Positions 52,568-62,701 of a stretch of 64,000 nucleotides of DNA are shown piece by piece. How positions within the stretch are numbered: the first letter of the stretch is position 1; every line of letters begins with the position of its first letter. Under the pieces are notes generated by a model. It was given only the letters and a program-made list of their open reading frames with translations. It was not told the DNA's origin and did not search any database. This DNA comes from Maribacter polysiphoniae (GTDB taxonomy: Bacteria > Bacteroidota > Bacteroidia > Flavobacteriales > Flavobacteriaceae), in contig NZ_QGGQ01000010.1 in NCBI RefSeq assembly GCF_003148665.1, forward strand, positions 62,001-126,000, written 5' to 3'. The position numbers and the translations under genes are program-made.

Positions 52568-54301
52568 ATGGAGACTTTGAAAGAAAAGAAAAAAGAAGCA
52601 AAAAACCCTGCTACCATTAGGATAAGTGGAGCTGAAGCAATAATACATTGTTTGTTGGCAGAAGGTGTTGATTTACTTTATGGGTACCCTGGTGGGGCAA
52701 TTATGCCAGTCTATGATGAACTTTATAAGTTTCAGGATAAACTGACCCATATCCTAACCCGACACGAACAAGGGGCTACCCATGCTGCCCAAGGATATGC
52801 AAGGGTAACGGGTAAAGTCGGTGTAGCAATGGCTACATCGGGACCTGGGGCCACGAATATGGTCACAGGTTTGGCAGATGCGCAAATCGACTCTACCCCA
52901 ATGGTATGTATAACAGGACAGGTAACACGCCAGTTATTGGGATCCGATGCTTTTCAGGAGACTGATATTATTGGAATTTCAACCCCGGTAACCAAGTGGA
53001 ATTATCAGGTTACAAGGGCTGAGGAGATTCCAGAGATTTTGGCCAAGGCATTCTATATCGCAAGATCGGGTCGTCCAGGACCCGTACTTGTGGATATAAC
53101 CAAAAATGCCCAGATCGATGAATTGGATTTCAGTTATGAACATTGTACGGGTATTCGCAGTTATAATCCGGTGCCAAAACCCGATGCATCGGCAATAGAA
53201 GCCGCTGCCCAAATGATCAATGCTGCCAAGAAACCCATGATCGTATTCGGTCAAGGGGTTATTCTAGGTCATGCAGAAGATGAATTGAAGGAACTGATCG
53301 AGAAAGCTGGGATTCCAGCTGCATGGACCGTCCTAGGACTTTCCGCCTTGGATTCAGACCACCCAATGAATGTGGGAATGGTAGGGATGCATGGTAATTA
53401 TGCGCCAAATATGTTAACCAATGAATGTGATGTGCTTATCGCTATTGGTATGCGATTCGATGATAGGGTAACAGGTAGTTTGGATACCTATGCCAAACAG
53501 GCGAAGGTTATCCATTTCGAAATCGATCCTGCTGAAATAAATAAAAATGTGATTGCGGATATTCCCGTATTGGGAAATTCAAAAGAAACATTAAGCTTGT
53601 TGTTGCCCAAAATCAAAAAGAACAATCATGGAGCGTGGCATGATGAATTCAAGAAAAGATATAAGATAGAGTACGATGCTGTCATAAAAGACGAATTGTA
53701 CCCTACTAAGGAAGGTATGACCATGGCTGAGGTAATCAATGAAATCAATATTGCCTCCGGTCATAAAGCTGTTATTGTCAGTGATGTAGGACAACATCAA
53801 ATGATTGCATGTAGGTATTCCAAATTCAAACAGTCTAAGAGTAATATCACTTCTGGTGGATTGGGAACCATGGGCTTTGCCTTACCTGCTGCAATTGGTG
53901 CCAAGATGGGCGCTATGGAAAGGGAAGTTGTTGCTATCATCGGTGATGGTGGGTATCAAATGACCATCCAGGAATTAGGGACCATCTTCCAAAATAAAAC
54001 ACCGGTGAAAATTGTTGTCTTGAACAACGATCATTTGGGAATGGTACGCCAATGGCAGGAACTTTTCTTTGAAAGTAGATATGCTTCTACCGTTATGAGC
54101 AATCCTAATTTTGTCAAAATCGCTGAAGGATATGATATTACGGCCAAAAAAATCACTGAACGAAAAGATCTTAAGGCTTCGGTGACGGAAATGTTGGCAT
54201 CCAAAGATGCCTATTTCTTGGAAGTCGAGGTTGAGAAGGAGGACAATGTTTTCCCTATGATACCATCAGGAGCCTGCGTAACGGAAATTAGATTGAAGTA
54301 G
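52568..54301 (+). CDS. ilvB: acetolactate synthase large subunit
   Basis: ThDP-dependent enzyme that condenses pyruvate to acetolactate, 577 residues from the ATG at 52568; a GTG 12 bp upstream is in frame but less likely. Motifs: GYPGGAIMPVYDEL, HILTRHEQGATHAAQGYAR (catalytic Glu), ATSGPGATNMVTGLADAQ, and the ThDP-Mg site GDGGYQMTIQELGTIFQN in the C-terminal domain. The FAD-region RFDDRVTG and the herbicide-pocket NNDHLGMVRQWQELFF are typical of biosynthetic AHAS. The methyltransferase gene follows after 1 bp. Confidence 0.96.
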   Translation: METLKEKKKEAKNPATIRISGAEAIIHCLLAEGVDLLYGYPGGAIMPVYDELYKFQDKLTHILTRHEQGATHAAQGYARVTGKVGVAMATSGPGATNMVTGLADAQIDSTPMVCITGQVTRQLLGSDAFQETDIIGISTPVTKWNYQVTRAEEIPEILAKAFYIARSGRPGPVLVDITKNAQIDELDFSYEHCTGIRSYNPVPKPDASAIEAAAQMINAAKKPMIVFGQGVILGHAEDELKELIEKAGIPAAWTVLGLSALDSDHPMNVGMVGMHGNYAPNMLTNECDVLIAIGMRFDDRVTGSLDTYAKQAKVIHFEIDPAEINKNVIADIPVLGNSKETLSLLLPKIKKNNHGAWHDEFKKRYKIEYDAVIKDELYPTKEGMTMAEVINEINIASGHKAVIVSDVGQHQMIACRYSKFKQSKSNITSGGLGTMGFALPAAIGAKMGAMEREVVAIIGDGGYQMTIQELGTIFQNKTPVKIVVLNNDHLGMVRQWQELFFESRYASTVMSNPNFVKIAEGYDITAKKITERKDLKASVTEMLASKDAYFLEVEVEKEDNVFPMIPSGACVTEIRLK

Positions 54302-54302
54302 A

Positions 54303-54884
54303 ATGAACGATTCGAACATTCAGGATACACCACGGATTTACAGTGCATTGGAAGAAACCTCCAGGAAAATAGGTTTTACCATGCCTTCAGATCTGTATGT
54401 AGGTACGTTGCTTAAAACGTTGGTTGCATCAAAGCCCAAAGGAAAGTTTTTAGAGCTGGGTACAGGCATGGGTTTGTCTTTATCCTGGTTAATAGATGGG
54501 ATGGATGAAGGTTCGAAGATCGTGTCTATCGATAATGACCCGGAATTGATAAAAATAGCAGAGGAAAATTTCGGCAGTGACCCTAGGGTATCCCTTTTAT
54601 GTGGTGACGGTGCCGCTTGGATCAAAGAAAATGAAAATCAATCCTTTGATCTTATTTTTGCCGATGCATGGCCAGGGAAATATTCTGAAATAGAGGAAAT
54701 CCTATCCATGGTAAAAGTTGGTGGATTTTATGTTATCGATGATATGGAGGCACAGTCCAATTGGCCAGAAGGACATGAATTGCATGTTGATGGGTTGGTA
54801 GCCTTATTGGAAGAAAGAAAAGATTTTATAATTACTAAAATGAATTGGTCCACCGGATTGGTCATTGCGGTCAAAAAATATTAA
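54303..54884 (+). CDS. class I SAM-dependent O-methyltransferase-like protein inside the ilv operon
   Basis: 193 residues. The SAM motif FLELGTGMGLSLSWLIDG (about 51-68) and acidic loop VSIDNDPELIKIAEENF, with SFDLIFADAWPGKY as motif II, match the O-methyltransferase family 3-like group. No membrane segment. It lies between ilvB (1 bp) and ilvN, where neither subunit of acetolactate synthase needs a methyltransferase. Its substrate is unknown; it may be a passenger or modify a product or protein of the pathway. Confidence 0.85.
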   Translation: MNDSNIQDTPRIYSALEETSRKIGFTMPSDLYVGTLLKTLVASKPKGKFLELGTGMGLSLSWLIDGMDEGSKIVSIDNDPELIKIAEENFGSDPRVSLLCGDGAAWIKENENQSFDLIFADAWPGKYSEIEEILSMVKVGGFYVIDDMEAQSNWPEGHELHVDGLVALLEERKDFIITKMNWSTGLVIAVKKY

Positions 54885-54894
54885 GTAGGTCCCC

Positions 54895-54952
54895 TCGAGC
54901 GCAGTCGAGAGGCCTATAACATCATTGGAAAATAGTTCTCGACTGCGCTCGA
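54895..54952. repeat. REP-like inverted repeat between the methyltransferase gene and ilvN
   Basis: TCGAGCGCAGTCGAGA (54895-54910) and its perfect complement TCTCGACTGCGCTCGA (54937-54952), 26 bp apart. Each arm also contains a smaller TCGA...TCGA dyad. From memory, such GACTGCGCTCGA palindromes recur in many flavobacterial genomes between genes, like REP elements. Confidence 0.8.
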
Positions 54953-54975
54953 ACAGACTTAGTGTTACTTTTATT

Positions 54976-55503
54976 ATGAAAAAAGAATGGTTTACGATTT
55001 CAGTGTATGCTGAAAATAATGTGGGATTACTGAATAGGATATCAGGGATATTCTTAAAAAGACATATCAATATAGAAAGTCTCAACGTCTCAAAGTCGGA
55101 AATTGAAAACGTATCGAAATTTACGATCGTTGTCAATACCACTGAGGATTGGACACGTAAAATAGTGCAGCAGATTGAAAAGCAAATTGAAGTGATCAAG
55201 GCTTTTCATCATGATGATGATGAAATCATCTATCAAGAATCCGCACTTTTTAAAGTAGCATCGGACCTTCTCTTTGATGAACGTCAAATACAGAACATCA
55301 TCAAGGATAGCAATTCACAGATCGTAACGGTTGCAAGGGACTTTTTTGTTCTGGCAAAAACAGGCCGACGACATGAGATCGATGAAATGCACGAGGCCTT
55401 ATTGCCTTATGGTATAATGCAATTTGTGCGTTCAGGAAGAATTGCGGTATCAAAGGCAGAGATGCCGATCAGTAAACTTTTAAATAATTTTTATCAAGAT
55501 TAA
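54976..55503 (+). CDS. ilvN: acetolactate synthase small (regulatory) subunit
   Basis: 175 residues from the ATG at 54976. A longer frame starting at 54925 begins inside the REP-like repeat and is rejected. An ACT domain (WFTISVYAENNVGLLNRISGI, about 5-75) binds valine for feedback control, followed by the ALS_ss_C region (about 90-165, TGRRHEIDEMHEALLPYG). It activates IlvB. Separation from ilvB by a methyltransferase gene is unusual. A small CCCGA/TCGGG hairpin lies between its stop and ilvC. Confidence 0.92.
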   Translation: MKKEWFTISVYAENNVGLLNRISGIFLKRHINIESLNVSKSEIENVSKFTIVVNTTEDWTRKIVQQIEKQIEVIKAFHHDDDEIIYQESALFKVASDLLFDERQIQNIIKDSNSQIVTVARDFFVLAKTGRRHEIDEMHEALLPYGIMQFVRSGRIAVSKAEMPISKLLNNFYQD

Positions 55504-55547
55504 TAATCAATCCCGATGGATTTCGGGGCTAAAAACGAGAATTTAAA

Positions 55548-57023
55548 ATGGCAAATTATTTTAATACACTATCACTAAGGGATCAATTGACCCAATTGGG
55601 AAAATGCAGATTTATGGATTCTAGTGAATTTGCAGATGGTGTAACTGCTTTAAAAGGTAAGAAAATAGTAATTGTAGGTTGCGGGGCCCAAGGCCTTAAC
55701 CAAGGATTGAATATGAGGGATTCGGGTCTTGATATTTCCTATACCCTTCGTGAAGCGGCCATCAAGGAAAAAAGACAATCCTATATCAATGCCTCAGAAA
55801 ATGGGTTTACCGTGGGTACGTATGAAGAATTAGTGCCTTCGGCGGATTTGGTGATCAATCTAACTCCGGACAAACAACATACCAATGTTGTAAGTGCCGT
55901 AATGCCATTGATGAAACAAGGGGCTACATTATCCTATTCCCATGGTTTCAATATCGTGGAAGAAGGCATGCAGATCCGTAAGGACCTTACCGTTATCATG
56001 GTCGCTCCTAAAAGTCCAGGTTCAGAGGTCCGTGAGGAATATAAAAGAGGTTTCGGAGTACCAACGTTAATCGCGGTACACCCTGACAATGACCCTCAAG
56101 GAAAAGGATTGGAACAGGCCAAGGCCTATGCCGCCGCTACCGGCGGTCACAAGGCTGGGGTATTGGAATCCTCTTTTGTTGCAGAGGTTAAATCGGATCT
56201 TATGGGCGAACAAACCATTCTTTGTGGCTTGTTGCAAACAGGGTCGATCCTTTGTTTTGATAAGATGATCGAAAAAGGTATCGATGCAGGTTATGCCTCA
56301 AAATTAATCCAATACGGTTGGGAAACCGTTACCGAAGGTTTAAAGTATGGTGGTATTACCAATATGATGGATCGTCTTTCGAATCCGGCCAAAATCAAAG
56401 CCTTTGAATTATCCGAAGAATTAAAGGACATTATGCGTCCTTTATTCCATAAGCATATGGATGATATCATGAGTGGTCATTTTTCCAAGACGATGATGGA
56501 GGATTGGGCCAATGATGATAAAAACCTTTTAACCTGGAGAGCAGAAACCGGGGAAACCGCTTTTGAAAAAACACCTGCCAGTGATGTAAAGATCAGTGAG
56601 CAGGAATTCTACGATAATGGTGTTTTAATGGTGGCTATGGTCCGTGCTGGAGTGGAATTGGCTTATGAATCAATGACCGAATCCGGTATTATTGGGGAAT
56701 CGGCCTATTACGAATCATTGCATGAGACTCCGTTGATCGCAAATACCATTGCAAGAAAAAAATTGTTCGAGATGAACCGCGTAATTTCCGATACTGCGGA
56801 GTACGGTTGCTATTTGTTCGATCATGCCTGTAAACCTTTATTGGCCGATTTTATGAAAGGTATCGATACTGATGTTATTGGTAAGCACTTCGGGGAAGAT
56901 AAGGATAATGGTGTTGACAATGCCAAGTTGATTACCGTCAATAAGGCACTTAGAGAACATCCGGTTGAAATCGTTGGAGCCCGTTTAAGAGCTTCTATGA
57001 CAGCGATGAAGCCTATCGTTTAA
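55548..57023 (+). CDS. ilvC: ketol-acid reductoisomerase, class II
   Basis: A 491-residue enzyme converting acetolactate to dihydroxyisovalerate with NADPH and Mg2+. The Rossmann motif is [34 protein letters not shown] carries the NADP-selecting Arg and Lys/Ser residues. Two C-terminal knotted domains are present ([19 protein letters not shown] and its repeat about 140 residues on), so this is the long class II form found in Enterobacteria, plants and Bacteroidota. A terminator follows at 57043. Confidence 0.95.
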   Translation: MANYFNTLSLRDQLTQLGKCRFMDSSEFADGVTALKGKKIVIVGCGAQGLNQGLNMRDSGLDISYTLREAAIKEKRQSYINASENGFTVGTYEELVPSADLVINLTPDKQHTNVVSAVMPLMKQGATLSYSHGFNIVEEGMQIRKDLTVIMVAPKSPGSEVREEYKRGFGVPTLIAVHPDNDPQGKGLEQAKAYAAATGGHKAGVLESSFVAEVKSDLMGEQTILCGLLQTGSILCFDKMIEKGIDAGYASKLIQYGWETVTEGLKYGGITNMMDRLSNPAKIKAFELSEELKDIMRPLFHKHMDDIMSGHFSKTMMEDWANDDKNLLTWRAETGETAFEKTPASDVKISEQEFYDNGVLMVAMVRAGVELAYESMTESGIIGESAYYESLHETPLIANTIARKKLFEMNRVISDTAEYGCYLFDHACKPLLADFMKGIDTDVIGKHFGEDKDNGVDNAKLITVNKALREHPVEIVGARLRASMTAMKPIV

Positions 57024-57042
57024 TAATGGATTAGTAGTATAT

Positions 57043-57080
57043 AGACCTGCTAGGTTTTAAAAACTTAGCAGGTCTTTTTC
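57043..57080 (+). terminator. rho-independent terminator between ilvC and ilvA
   Basis: A perfect 10-bp stem AGACCTGCTA (57043-57052) / TAGCAGGTCT (57066-57075), with inner GTTT/AAAC pairing, followed by TTTTC. It lies after the ilvC stop, so ilvA needs readthrough or its own promoter. Confidence 0.85.
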
Positions 57081-57133
57081 ATTTAGGGATCCTTTTGGTG
57101 GTTATAGGCCGATAGGACTATTTATCTTTGAAT

Positions 57134-58384
57134 ATGACGTATTTTCCAAAAATAGAAGACATAAAGGCTGCTGCGGATATTATCCGTAAGGTGGCGAGGG
57201 TAACCCCTTTGGACGAAAGTATTCGACTCTCCAAACAATTTGGGGCCCATATCCTTTTAAAAAGGGAAGACCTTCATCGTGTGCGATCTTATAAGATTCG
57301 TGGGGCTTTCAACAAAATGAGTTCCCTTAACCAAGAAGAACGATCACATGGTGTGGTTTGCGCCAGTGCGGGCAACCATGCACAGGGAGTCGCTTTTGCA
57401 TGTCATCATCTAGGTATCAATGGGACAATTTATATGCCATCGGTAACCCCAAAACAAAAGATAGAGCAAACCAGGATGTTCGGGGGGGATAAAATCACCA
57501 TAGTGTTGGAAGGGGATACTTTCGATGATTCTTCGAAAGCAGCATTACAATTCTGCAAGGAGACCCATAAAACGTTTGTACATCCTTTTGATGATGAGAA
57601 GGTCATTGAAGGTCAGGGAACCATAGGGTTGGAGCTTCTTGATCAAGTAGCGTCCCCAATAGATTATGTTTTTGTGGCCATAGGGGGAGGTGGTCTGGCT
57701 TCCGGTTTATGTGGTGTTTTTAGTACCCTATCCCCAAATACTAAAATAATAGGGGTAGAACCCGAAGGGGCACCTTCTATGAAAATATCGATAGGGAAGG
57801 GAGTGAATACCCGTTTGGAAAAGATCGATAAATTTATCGATGGGGCTGCCGTACAAAGGGTAGGTGATTTAACCTTTGGGATATGTCGGAAGCATTTGAG
57901 CGATACACTCGCCATTCCCGAAGGCAAGGTCTGTCAGACGATCTTGGATCTTTACAATAGGGATGCCATAGTGGTAGAACCTGCAGGGGCTTTGACGATT
58001 TCGGCATTGGATACCTATGCCGATGAAATTAAAGGTAAAAATGTGGTTTGTATTGTCAGCGGAAGTAATAATGATATTACCCGTACGGCAGAAATTAAGG
58101 AACGGGCTTTGTTATACGGAAAGTTGAAACATTATTTTATCGTTCGTTTTCCACAACGTCCTGGTGCCTTAAAGCAATTTGTGGCCGATATCTTGGGGCC
58201 AGACGATGATATTACCCATTTTGAGTATTCCAAAAAGTCGAGCAAGGAGAATGCCCCGGCCATTGTGGGAATCGAATTGAAGAGTCCGGCTGACCTCGCT
58301 CCTTTGATCCAACGAATGAAGGCCGATAATTTTTATGGGGAGTACTTGAATGATAAACCCGATTTATTCCAGTATTTGGTGTAG
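57134..58384 (+). CDS. ilvA: threonine ammonia-lyase (threonine dehydratase)
   Basis: 416 residues from the ATG at 57134; a TTG 6 bp upstream is also in frame. PLP enzyme making 2-oxobutanoate, the first step to isoleucine. Motifs: the PLP Lys in REDLHRVRSYKIRGAFNK, CASAGNHAQGVAFACHHLG, and the phosphate cup AIGGGGLASGLCG. The C-terminal regulatory ACT-like domain (about 330-416: FPQRPGALKQFVADILGPDD) is single, as in the shorter IlvA form. A terminator separates it from ilvC. Confidence 0.93.
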   Translation: MTYFPKIEDIKAAADIIRKVARVTPLDESIRLSKQFGAHILLKREDLHRVRSYKIRGAFNKMSSLNQEERSHGVVCASAGNHAQGVAFACHHLGINGTIYMPSVTPKQKIEQTRMFGGDKITIVLEGDTFDDSSKAALQFCKETHKTFVHPFDDEKVIEGQGTIGLELLDQVASPIDYVFVAIGGGGLASGLCGVFSTLSPNTKIIGVEPEGAPSMKISIGKGVNTRLEKIDKFIDGAAVQRVGDLTFGICRKHLSDTLAIPEGKVCQTILDLYNRDAIVVEPAGALTISALDTYADEIKGKNVVCIVSGSNNDITRTAEIKERALLYGKLKHYFIVRFPQRPGALKQFVADILGPDDDITHFEYSKKSSKENAPAIVGIELKSPADLAPLIQRMKADNFYGEYLNDKPDLFQYLV

Positions 58385-58441
58385 TAGTGTCACATTTAGG
58401 GAAGTATTTATTATAAAAATGAACTCTTAAGTATTCTTTGG

Positions 58442-58471
58442 TTGTTCTTTATCGTTAAACCCATAATTTTG
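58442..58471 (+). promoter_or_regulatory. predicted promoter of the GapN-type gene
   Basis: TTG (58442-58444) and TAATTTTG (58464-58471) with a 19-bp spacer fit the Bacteroidota -33/-7 pattern well; the start lies 32 bp downstream. Confidence 0.6.
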
Positions 58472-58503
58472 TAATAGAATTTTAATCTTAAAAATTAAAT
58501 AGT

Positions 58504-60081
58504 ATGGCAATACCATCTGAATATAAAATTACGAAAACCTTGAACCAGACCACATATTTGGTCAATGGGGAATTAAAGGAATGGACAGGAAAAGTTTCTG
58601 AGGTATATTCCACTATTTCCAGTACTGAAAAATATAAACCTACCTTGCTTGGAACCATACCTGATATGGGGGAAAAGGAAGCTCTGGAGGCCTTGGATGC
58701 AGCAACCGGAGCCTATAATAGAGGTCAGGGGGCATGGCCAACCATGTTGGTTAGGGATCGTATCGCCTGTATGGAAGTATTTGTCGAGAAGATGAAAACC
58801 AAGCGGGAGGAAGTTGTTAAATTGTTGATGTGGGAAATTGGCAAATCACTGCCCGATTCCCAAAAGGAATTTGACCGTACCGTGGAATATATTTACGATA
58901 CTATTGAGGATTATAAACAAATGGATCGTGATGCGGCCAAGTTTCAAAAACAGGACGGTGTCTATGCCCATATCAAAAGAGGGCCACTTGGTGTGGTTTT
59001 GTGTTTAGGTCCCTATAATTATCCTTTGAATGAGACTTTTGCCCTTTTGATTCCCGCAATCATCATGGGGAACACGACCATATTCAAGCCTGCGAAACAT
59101 GGGGTGTTATTGATCGCTCCCTTGATCGATGCCTTTAAAAGCAGTTTCCCTAAAGGCGTTGTGAATATCCTTTTCGGTAGGGGTAGGGCGGTAGCCTCAC
59201 CTATTATGCAGACCGGTAAGGTAGATGTACTTGCTTTGATCGGAAACAGTAAATCGGCCAATGCCCTGCAAAACCAACACCCTAAAAGTAACCGATTACG
59301 ATTGGTGTTGGGCTTAGAGGCGAAAAATCCGGCTATTATATTACCAGACGCGGATCTTTCCTTAACCGTTGAGGAATGTTTGGCGGGTACCCTGTCTTTT
59401 AACGGACAACGTTGTACTGCCCTAAAAGTAGTATATGCCCATGAAAATATTGTGGACGGTTTCAATACCCAATTTGCGGAGCGTGTAGATGCCTTGAAAT
59501 TTGGGAATCCTTGGGATGATGGAGTGAATTTGACACCCTTACCAGAACCCGGTAAACCAGACTATATTCAGGAACTTATTGATGATGCCGTAGCTAAAGG
59601 AGCAAAAATCCTGAATAAAAAAGGAGGAAAACGCTTTGACAACTATATTTGGCCAGCGGTCTTATATCCGGTAACCAAGGATATGCGTGTATACCAAGAA
59701 GAACAATTCGGACCGATTATCCCTATCGTACCTTTTAGTGATATTGAAGAGCCGTTGAACGATATGGCAGAAAGTAATTATGGACAACAGGTGAGTTTGT
59801 TTGGTAAGGATGTGTATGCCGTAGCCCCATTGATCGATACTTTAGTGAACCTGGTATGCCGAGTAAACCTAAACAGTTCTTGCCAAAGGGGACCAGACGT
59901 TTATCCGTTTACTGGAAGAAAGGATTCCGCCCAGTCCACCTTGAGTGTGCACGATGCCTTGCGCTCATTCTCTATACGGACTTTTGTGGCCTTTAAGGAT
60001 AATGATCTAAATACCGAGATTGTGGAAAAATTGTTGGAAGCCAAGCTTTCCAACTTCGTAAGTACGGATTATATTCTTTAA
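58504..60081 (+). CDS. gapN: NADP-dependent non-phosphorylating glyceraldehyde-3-phosphate dehydrogenase (GapN type)
   Basis: A 525-residue aldehyde dehydrogenase. Catalytic Cys in [18 protein letters not shown] and general base Glu in [16 protein letters not shown], with cofactor motif [17 protein letters not shown]. The RCTALK context, the GxGR region [12 protein letters not shown] and the [21 protein letters not shown]-terminal substrate loop are characteristic of GapN and plant NADP-GAPDH (ALDH11). It oxidises glyceraldehyde 3-phosphate to 3-phosphoglycerate without ATP, giving NADPH. Monocistronic, with its own promoter and terminator. Confidence 0.87.
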   Translation: MAIPSEYKITKTLNQTTYLVNGELKEWTGKVSEVYSTISSTEKYKPTLLGTIPDMGEKEALEALDAATGAYNRGQGAWPTMLVRDRIACMEVFVEKMKTKREEVVKLLMWEIGKSLPDSQKEFDRTVEYIYDTIEDYKQMDRDAAKFQKQDGVYAHIKRGPLGVVLCLGPYNYPLNETFALLIPAIIMGNTTIFKPAKHGVLLIAPLIDAFKSSFPKGVVNILFGRGRAVASPIMQTGKVDVLALIGNSKSANALQNQHPKSNRLRLVLGLEAKNPAIILPDADLSLTVEECLAGTLSFNGQRCTALKVVYAHENIVDGFNTQFAERVDALKFGNPWDDGVNLTPLPEPGKPDYIQELIDDAVAKGAKILNKKGGKRFDNYIWPAVLYPVTKDMRVYQEEQFGPIIPIVPFSDIEEPLNDMAESNYGQQVSLFGKDVYAVAPLIDTLVNLVCRVNLNSSCQRGPDVYPFTGRKDSAQSTLSVHDALRSFSIRTFVAFKDNDLNTEIVEKLLEAKLSNFVSTDYIL

Positions 60082-60120
60082 TGAAGTACCATTCCTGCGA
60101 TAATCAGGATTGAAAATAAA

Positions 60121-60150
60121 AAGCCTTCCCATAACAGGAAGGCTTTTTTT
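60121..60150 (+). terminator. rho-independent terminator after gapN
   Basis: AAGCCTTCC (60121-60129) with GGAAGGCTT (60137-60145) and a T run to 60150. Confidence 0.88.
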
Positions 60151-60198
60151 ATATGACTACGTAAATTTGGGAGTACTTTATGAATCCTTGTTGCTCCT

Positions 60199-60489
60199 TT
60201 ATTGGAAATTGACGTCGACCCCTTGCAATAAAAATTCAAACAGTCCTGTCGGGTTGAACAACGCCCATGCCAGAGGCATACAAAAAAGGGTTATCAAAAC
60301 GTATTTCAAGAAAACATTATCCTTCCGATACAGAAAAGTAAGCCCAAGGTAAACAACCAAATAATACAGAAAAAGGAAGCCAAAGGCTATATATAAGAAC
60401 GGAATAAATCCTTCTGAAAAAACACTGATAATTCCGGCAAGACCTAGTAATGCCAGAATGAAGATGGAAAGGGTTTTTATTGTTTTCAT
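60199..60489 (-). CDS. small hypothetical membrane protein
   Basis: 96 residues with three hydrophobic segments (about 5-25, 28-55 and 62-80) and short hydrophilic loops. No family recognised. It lies 82 bp downstream of marC on the same strand and may share its transcript. The reading frame has codon use like its neighbours, and the start has no shadowing gene on the other strand, so it is probably real. Confidence 0.6.
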   Translation of the reverse strand: MKTIKTLSIFILALLGLAGIISVFSEGFIPFLYIAFGFLFLYYLVVYLGLTFLYRKDNVFLKYVLITLFCMPLAWALFNPTGLFEFLLQGVDVNFQ

Positions 60490-60571
60490 AAATTCTGAAT
60501 GTTATTTAAAGTTGCCCAAGCCAATCTTGGTTTACGGTCTATTCCATTAGATCTTGTCCAATTTTGGCCTT

Positions 60572-61186
60572 CTATAGATCAAAAGATATTTTTATTCCCT
60601 CGATTACCATGCTGGTGCCTATGATTGCGATGATCAAGCCCATTATTTTACCAATTACGGAAATGACATTATCCCCGATTTTACTGGCAATGATCTCACT
60701 GAGACTAAACGTTATATAGGTCAGTATACACATCAATCCGAAAATAACTATCACTAATCCGATATGGACATACGATGCATTGGAAACAAAATTCATTGCC
60801 GTGACAATTGTGCCAGGACCTGCCAAAATAGGGATGGCCAAAGGGGATACGGCAATATTTTCATCAATGTTGGGTTGTTGCAAATGTTTGACATTCGATT
60901 TTTTGGACTGAAGCATCTCAAAGCCGACATAGAAAATAAGGATACCTCCCGTTATTTTGAATGCGGGTATGGTTATACCGAATAATTCAAATATGAATTT
61001 TCCCAGGATGACAAAGACACAAACAATGACAAATGCGATAAACACTGCTTTTTTGTTCACTCTTTGTTTTGTTTTTTTATCGGCACCCTCTAACAGGGTC
61101 AGAAAAATGGGCAAATTGGAAATCGGATTCATAATAGCGAAAAAACCTGTGAATACGGTAATCGAAAAGGTTATTAAATGATCCAT
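60572..61186 (-). CDS. MarC-family integral membrane protein
   Basis: 204 residues with six helices. MarC/UPF0056 signatures: FFAIMNPISNLPIFLTL at the first helix pair, AVSPLAIPILAGPGTIVTAM in the middle (conserved PLAIP-x-LAGPG), and VISVIGKIMGLIIAIIGTSM at the end. The family is of unproven transport function; a link to multiple antibiotic resistance was withdrawn. The start codon abuts the stop of the upstream permease gene with no gap. Confidence 0.9.
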   Translation of the reverse strand: MDHLITFSITVFTGFFAIMNPISNLPIFLTLLEGADKKTKQRVNKKAVFIAFVIVCVFVILGKFIFELFGITIPAFKITGGILIFYVGFEMLQSKKSNVKHLQQPNIDENIAVSPLAIPILAGPGTIVTAMNFVSNASYVHIGLVIVIFGLMCILTYITFSLSEIIASKIGDNVISVIGKIMGLIIAIIGTSMVIEGIKISFDL

Positions 61187-62587
61187 TCAGTTTTTTTCTG
61201 TTTTCTTATATATCCATTCCACTAAAAAGCAAAAACCGATAAGTACCATGGAAATGACTACTCCAGTGGTATTCGAAGCGTATTCTTGCGCTATTAAAAC
61301 CAAGGTTGCGAGTAAGCATAAAACAAAACCGATCAAGGGGATGGTTTTATGGGCACCCGTTTCTTTCGATAACCGAAAGCCAACAAGGTTTACGACACCA
61401 AAAATAAGTAAAAAGCCAACACTTCCCGCAGTTGAAATGCTCTCCAATTCCAATACATTGACCAAAATCAATGTGGCTATGGCAGTTATCAGTAAGCCGA
61501 TTGGCTGGTTCCATAACTTAGCCAAAAAGTTATGGGGTAATTCATCATCCTCAGCGATTTCAAAATTGACCCTACTTCCCCCATATAGGGAGGCATTGAT
61601 TGCCGAAAATGTGGATATTAAGGCTGCAACGGTAATTATCGAGAATCCAATTTTACCCAGCATGGGTTTAGCGGCTTCGGCCAAAACGTAATCCTGGGCC
61701 GTTGCAATTTTTTGAAAGGGAAGTGAACCTACGGTAACAAAGGCAATAATAATATACAATGCGATTACGAAAATCACCGAATAATAATAAGCTCTTGGAA
61801 TGTTCTTTTCAGGATCAACGATATCGGGAGCCGCATTGGCGATAAGTTCAAAGCCTTCATAGGCTACGAAAATGACCATTCCCCCGGCGAAAAGCTTTAT
61901 AGGAGTTTCCCATTCACTCATTGCGAGTTGGGACATATTGGGGTTTCCTATCAAACCGTAGGCCCCAATAAAAATGAATGCGATCAGGATCACTAACTTA
62001 ATGATCACGGCGTAGGATTCTATCTTACCCACCACAGCGATGCTATAGTAATTGATTAAGGTGGCTAGAATGATGATGGCACTGGCGTACATATGGAAAT
62101 CCATGTTTTTGTCATGTGTTATTTCCAATAAATTTGGGGCGTAAGAGCCAAATGCTGAGGCATATAAAGAAAGCATTATGATGTAACTTACCCATAAAAG
62201 ATTGTTCATGCCACCACTAAAGATTGTTTTTCCGAACCCCTGATTGATGAACTTTACCGTTCCGCCCCTATCAGGGTATTTTTTTGAAAGTTTTACATAA
62301 CTGTATGAAGTGATCAAAGCTAAAATTCCGGCAAACAAAAAGGCAATTGGTGTTCCTCCTTTAGCTAGGGATACGGCCAGGCCTAGGACGGCAAAAATAC
62401 CACCGCCTACCATGCCTCCAATTCCAATGGAAATGGCATCCCTTAAGCTTATTTTTTTAGTCATCGGTGGTTGTTTTTTGAAAGCAGGGTAATCTGAATT
62501 ATGCGTACGGGCATATTTCAGTTCAAATTTATCGATTTGTTTTTTGATTTGTTTTTTATGGGCTCTTTTTCTTTGATAAAGCCACAT
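61187..62587 (-). CDS. APC-family amino acid permease
   Basis: 466 residues, about 12 helices, beginning the conserved part at MTKKISLRDAISIGIGGMVG (residue 42), the APC helix-1 substrate motif (GIGGMVGGGIF). Other features: ANAAPDIVDPEKNIPRAYYY in the loop before helix 7 and SAINASLYGGSRVNFEIAED. The first 41 residues are basic and hydrophilic; a start at 62464 (MTKKIS) is an alternative. Substrate unknown. Its stop abuts marC, so the two form an operon. Confidence 0.87.
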   Translation of the reverse strand: MWLYQRKRAHKKQIKKQIDKFELKYARTHNSDYPAFKKQPPMTKKISLRDAISIGIGGMVGGGIFAVLGLAVSLAKGGTPIAFLFAGILALITSYSYVKLSKKYPDRGGTVKFINQGFGKTIFSGGMNNLLWVSYIIMLSLYASAFGSYAPNLLEITHDKNMDFHMYASAIIILATLINYYSIAVVGKIESYAVIIKLVILIAFIFIGAYGLIGNPNMSQLAMSEWETPIKLFAGGMVIFVAYEGFELIANAAPDIVDPEKNIPRAYYYSVIFVIALYIIIAFVTVGSLPFQKIATAQDYVLAEAAKPMLGKIGFSIITVAALISTFSAINASLYGGSRVNFEIAEDDELPHNFLAKLWNQPIGLLITAIATLILVNVLELESISTAGSVGFLLIFGVVNLVGFRLSKETGAHKTIPLIGFVLCLLATLVLIAQEYASNTTGVVISMVLIGFCFLVEWIYKKTEKN

Positions 62588-62701
62588 CGATTTGGGATTT
62601 GGTCCTCTCCTTTTAGTGGGGGTAGAGGAGCAAAGAAGGGATGGGAAGCTGCTCTATTACGTTGTTTTAGGTAATTGTAGGTGTAGGGACAAATCCTACT
62701 G

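Noticed and set aside
54925-54975. Upstream extension of ilvN (17 extra codons)
   Set aside because: It begins inside the REP-like repeat; the ACT domain starts properly at the ATG at 54976.
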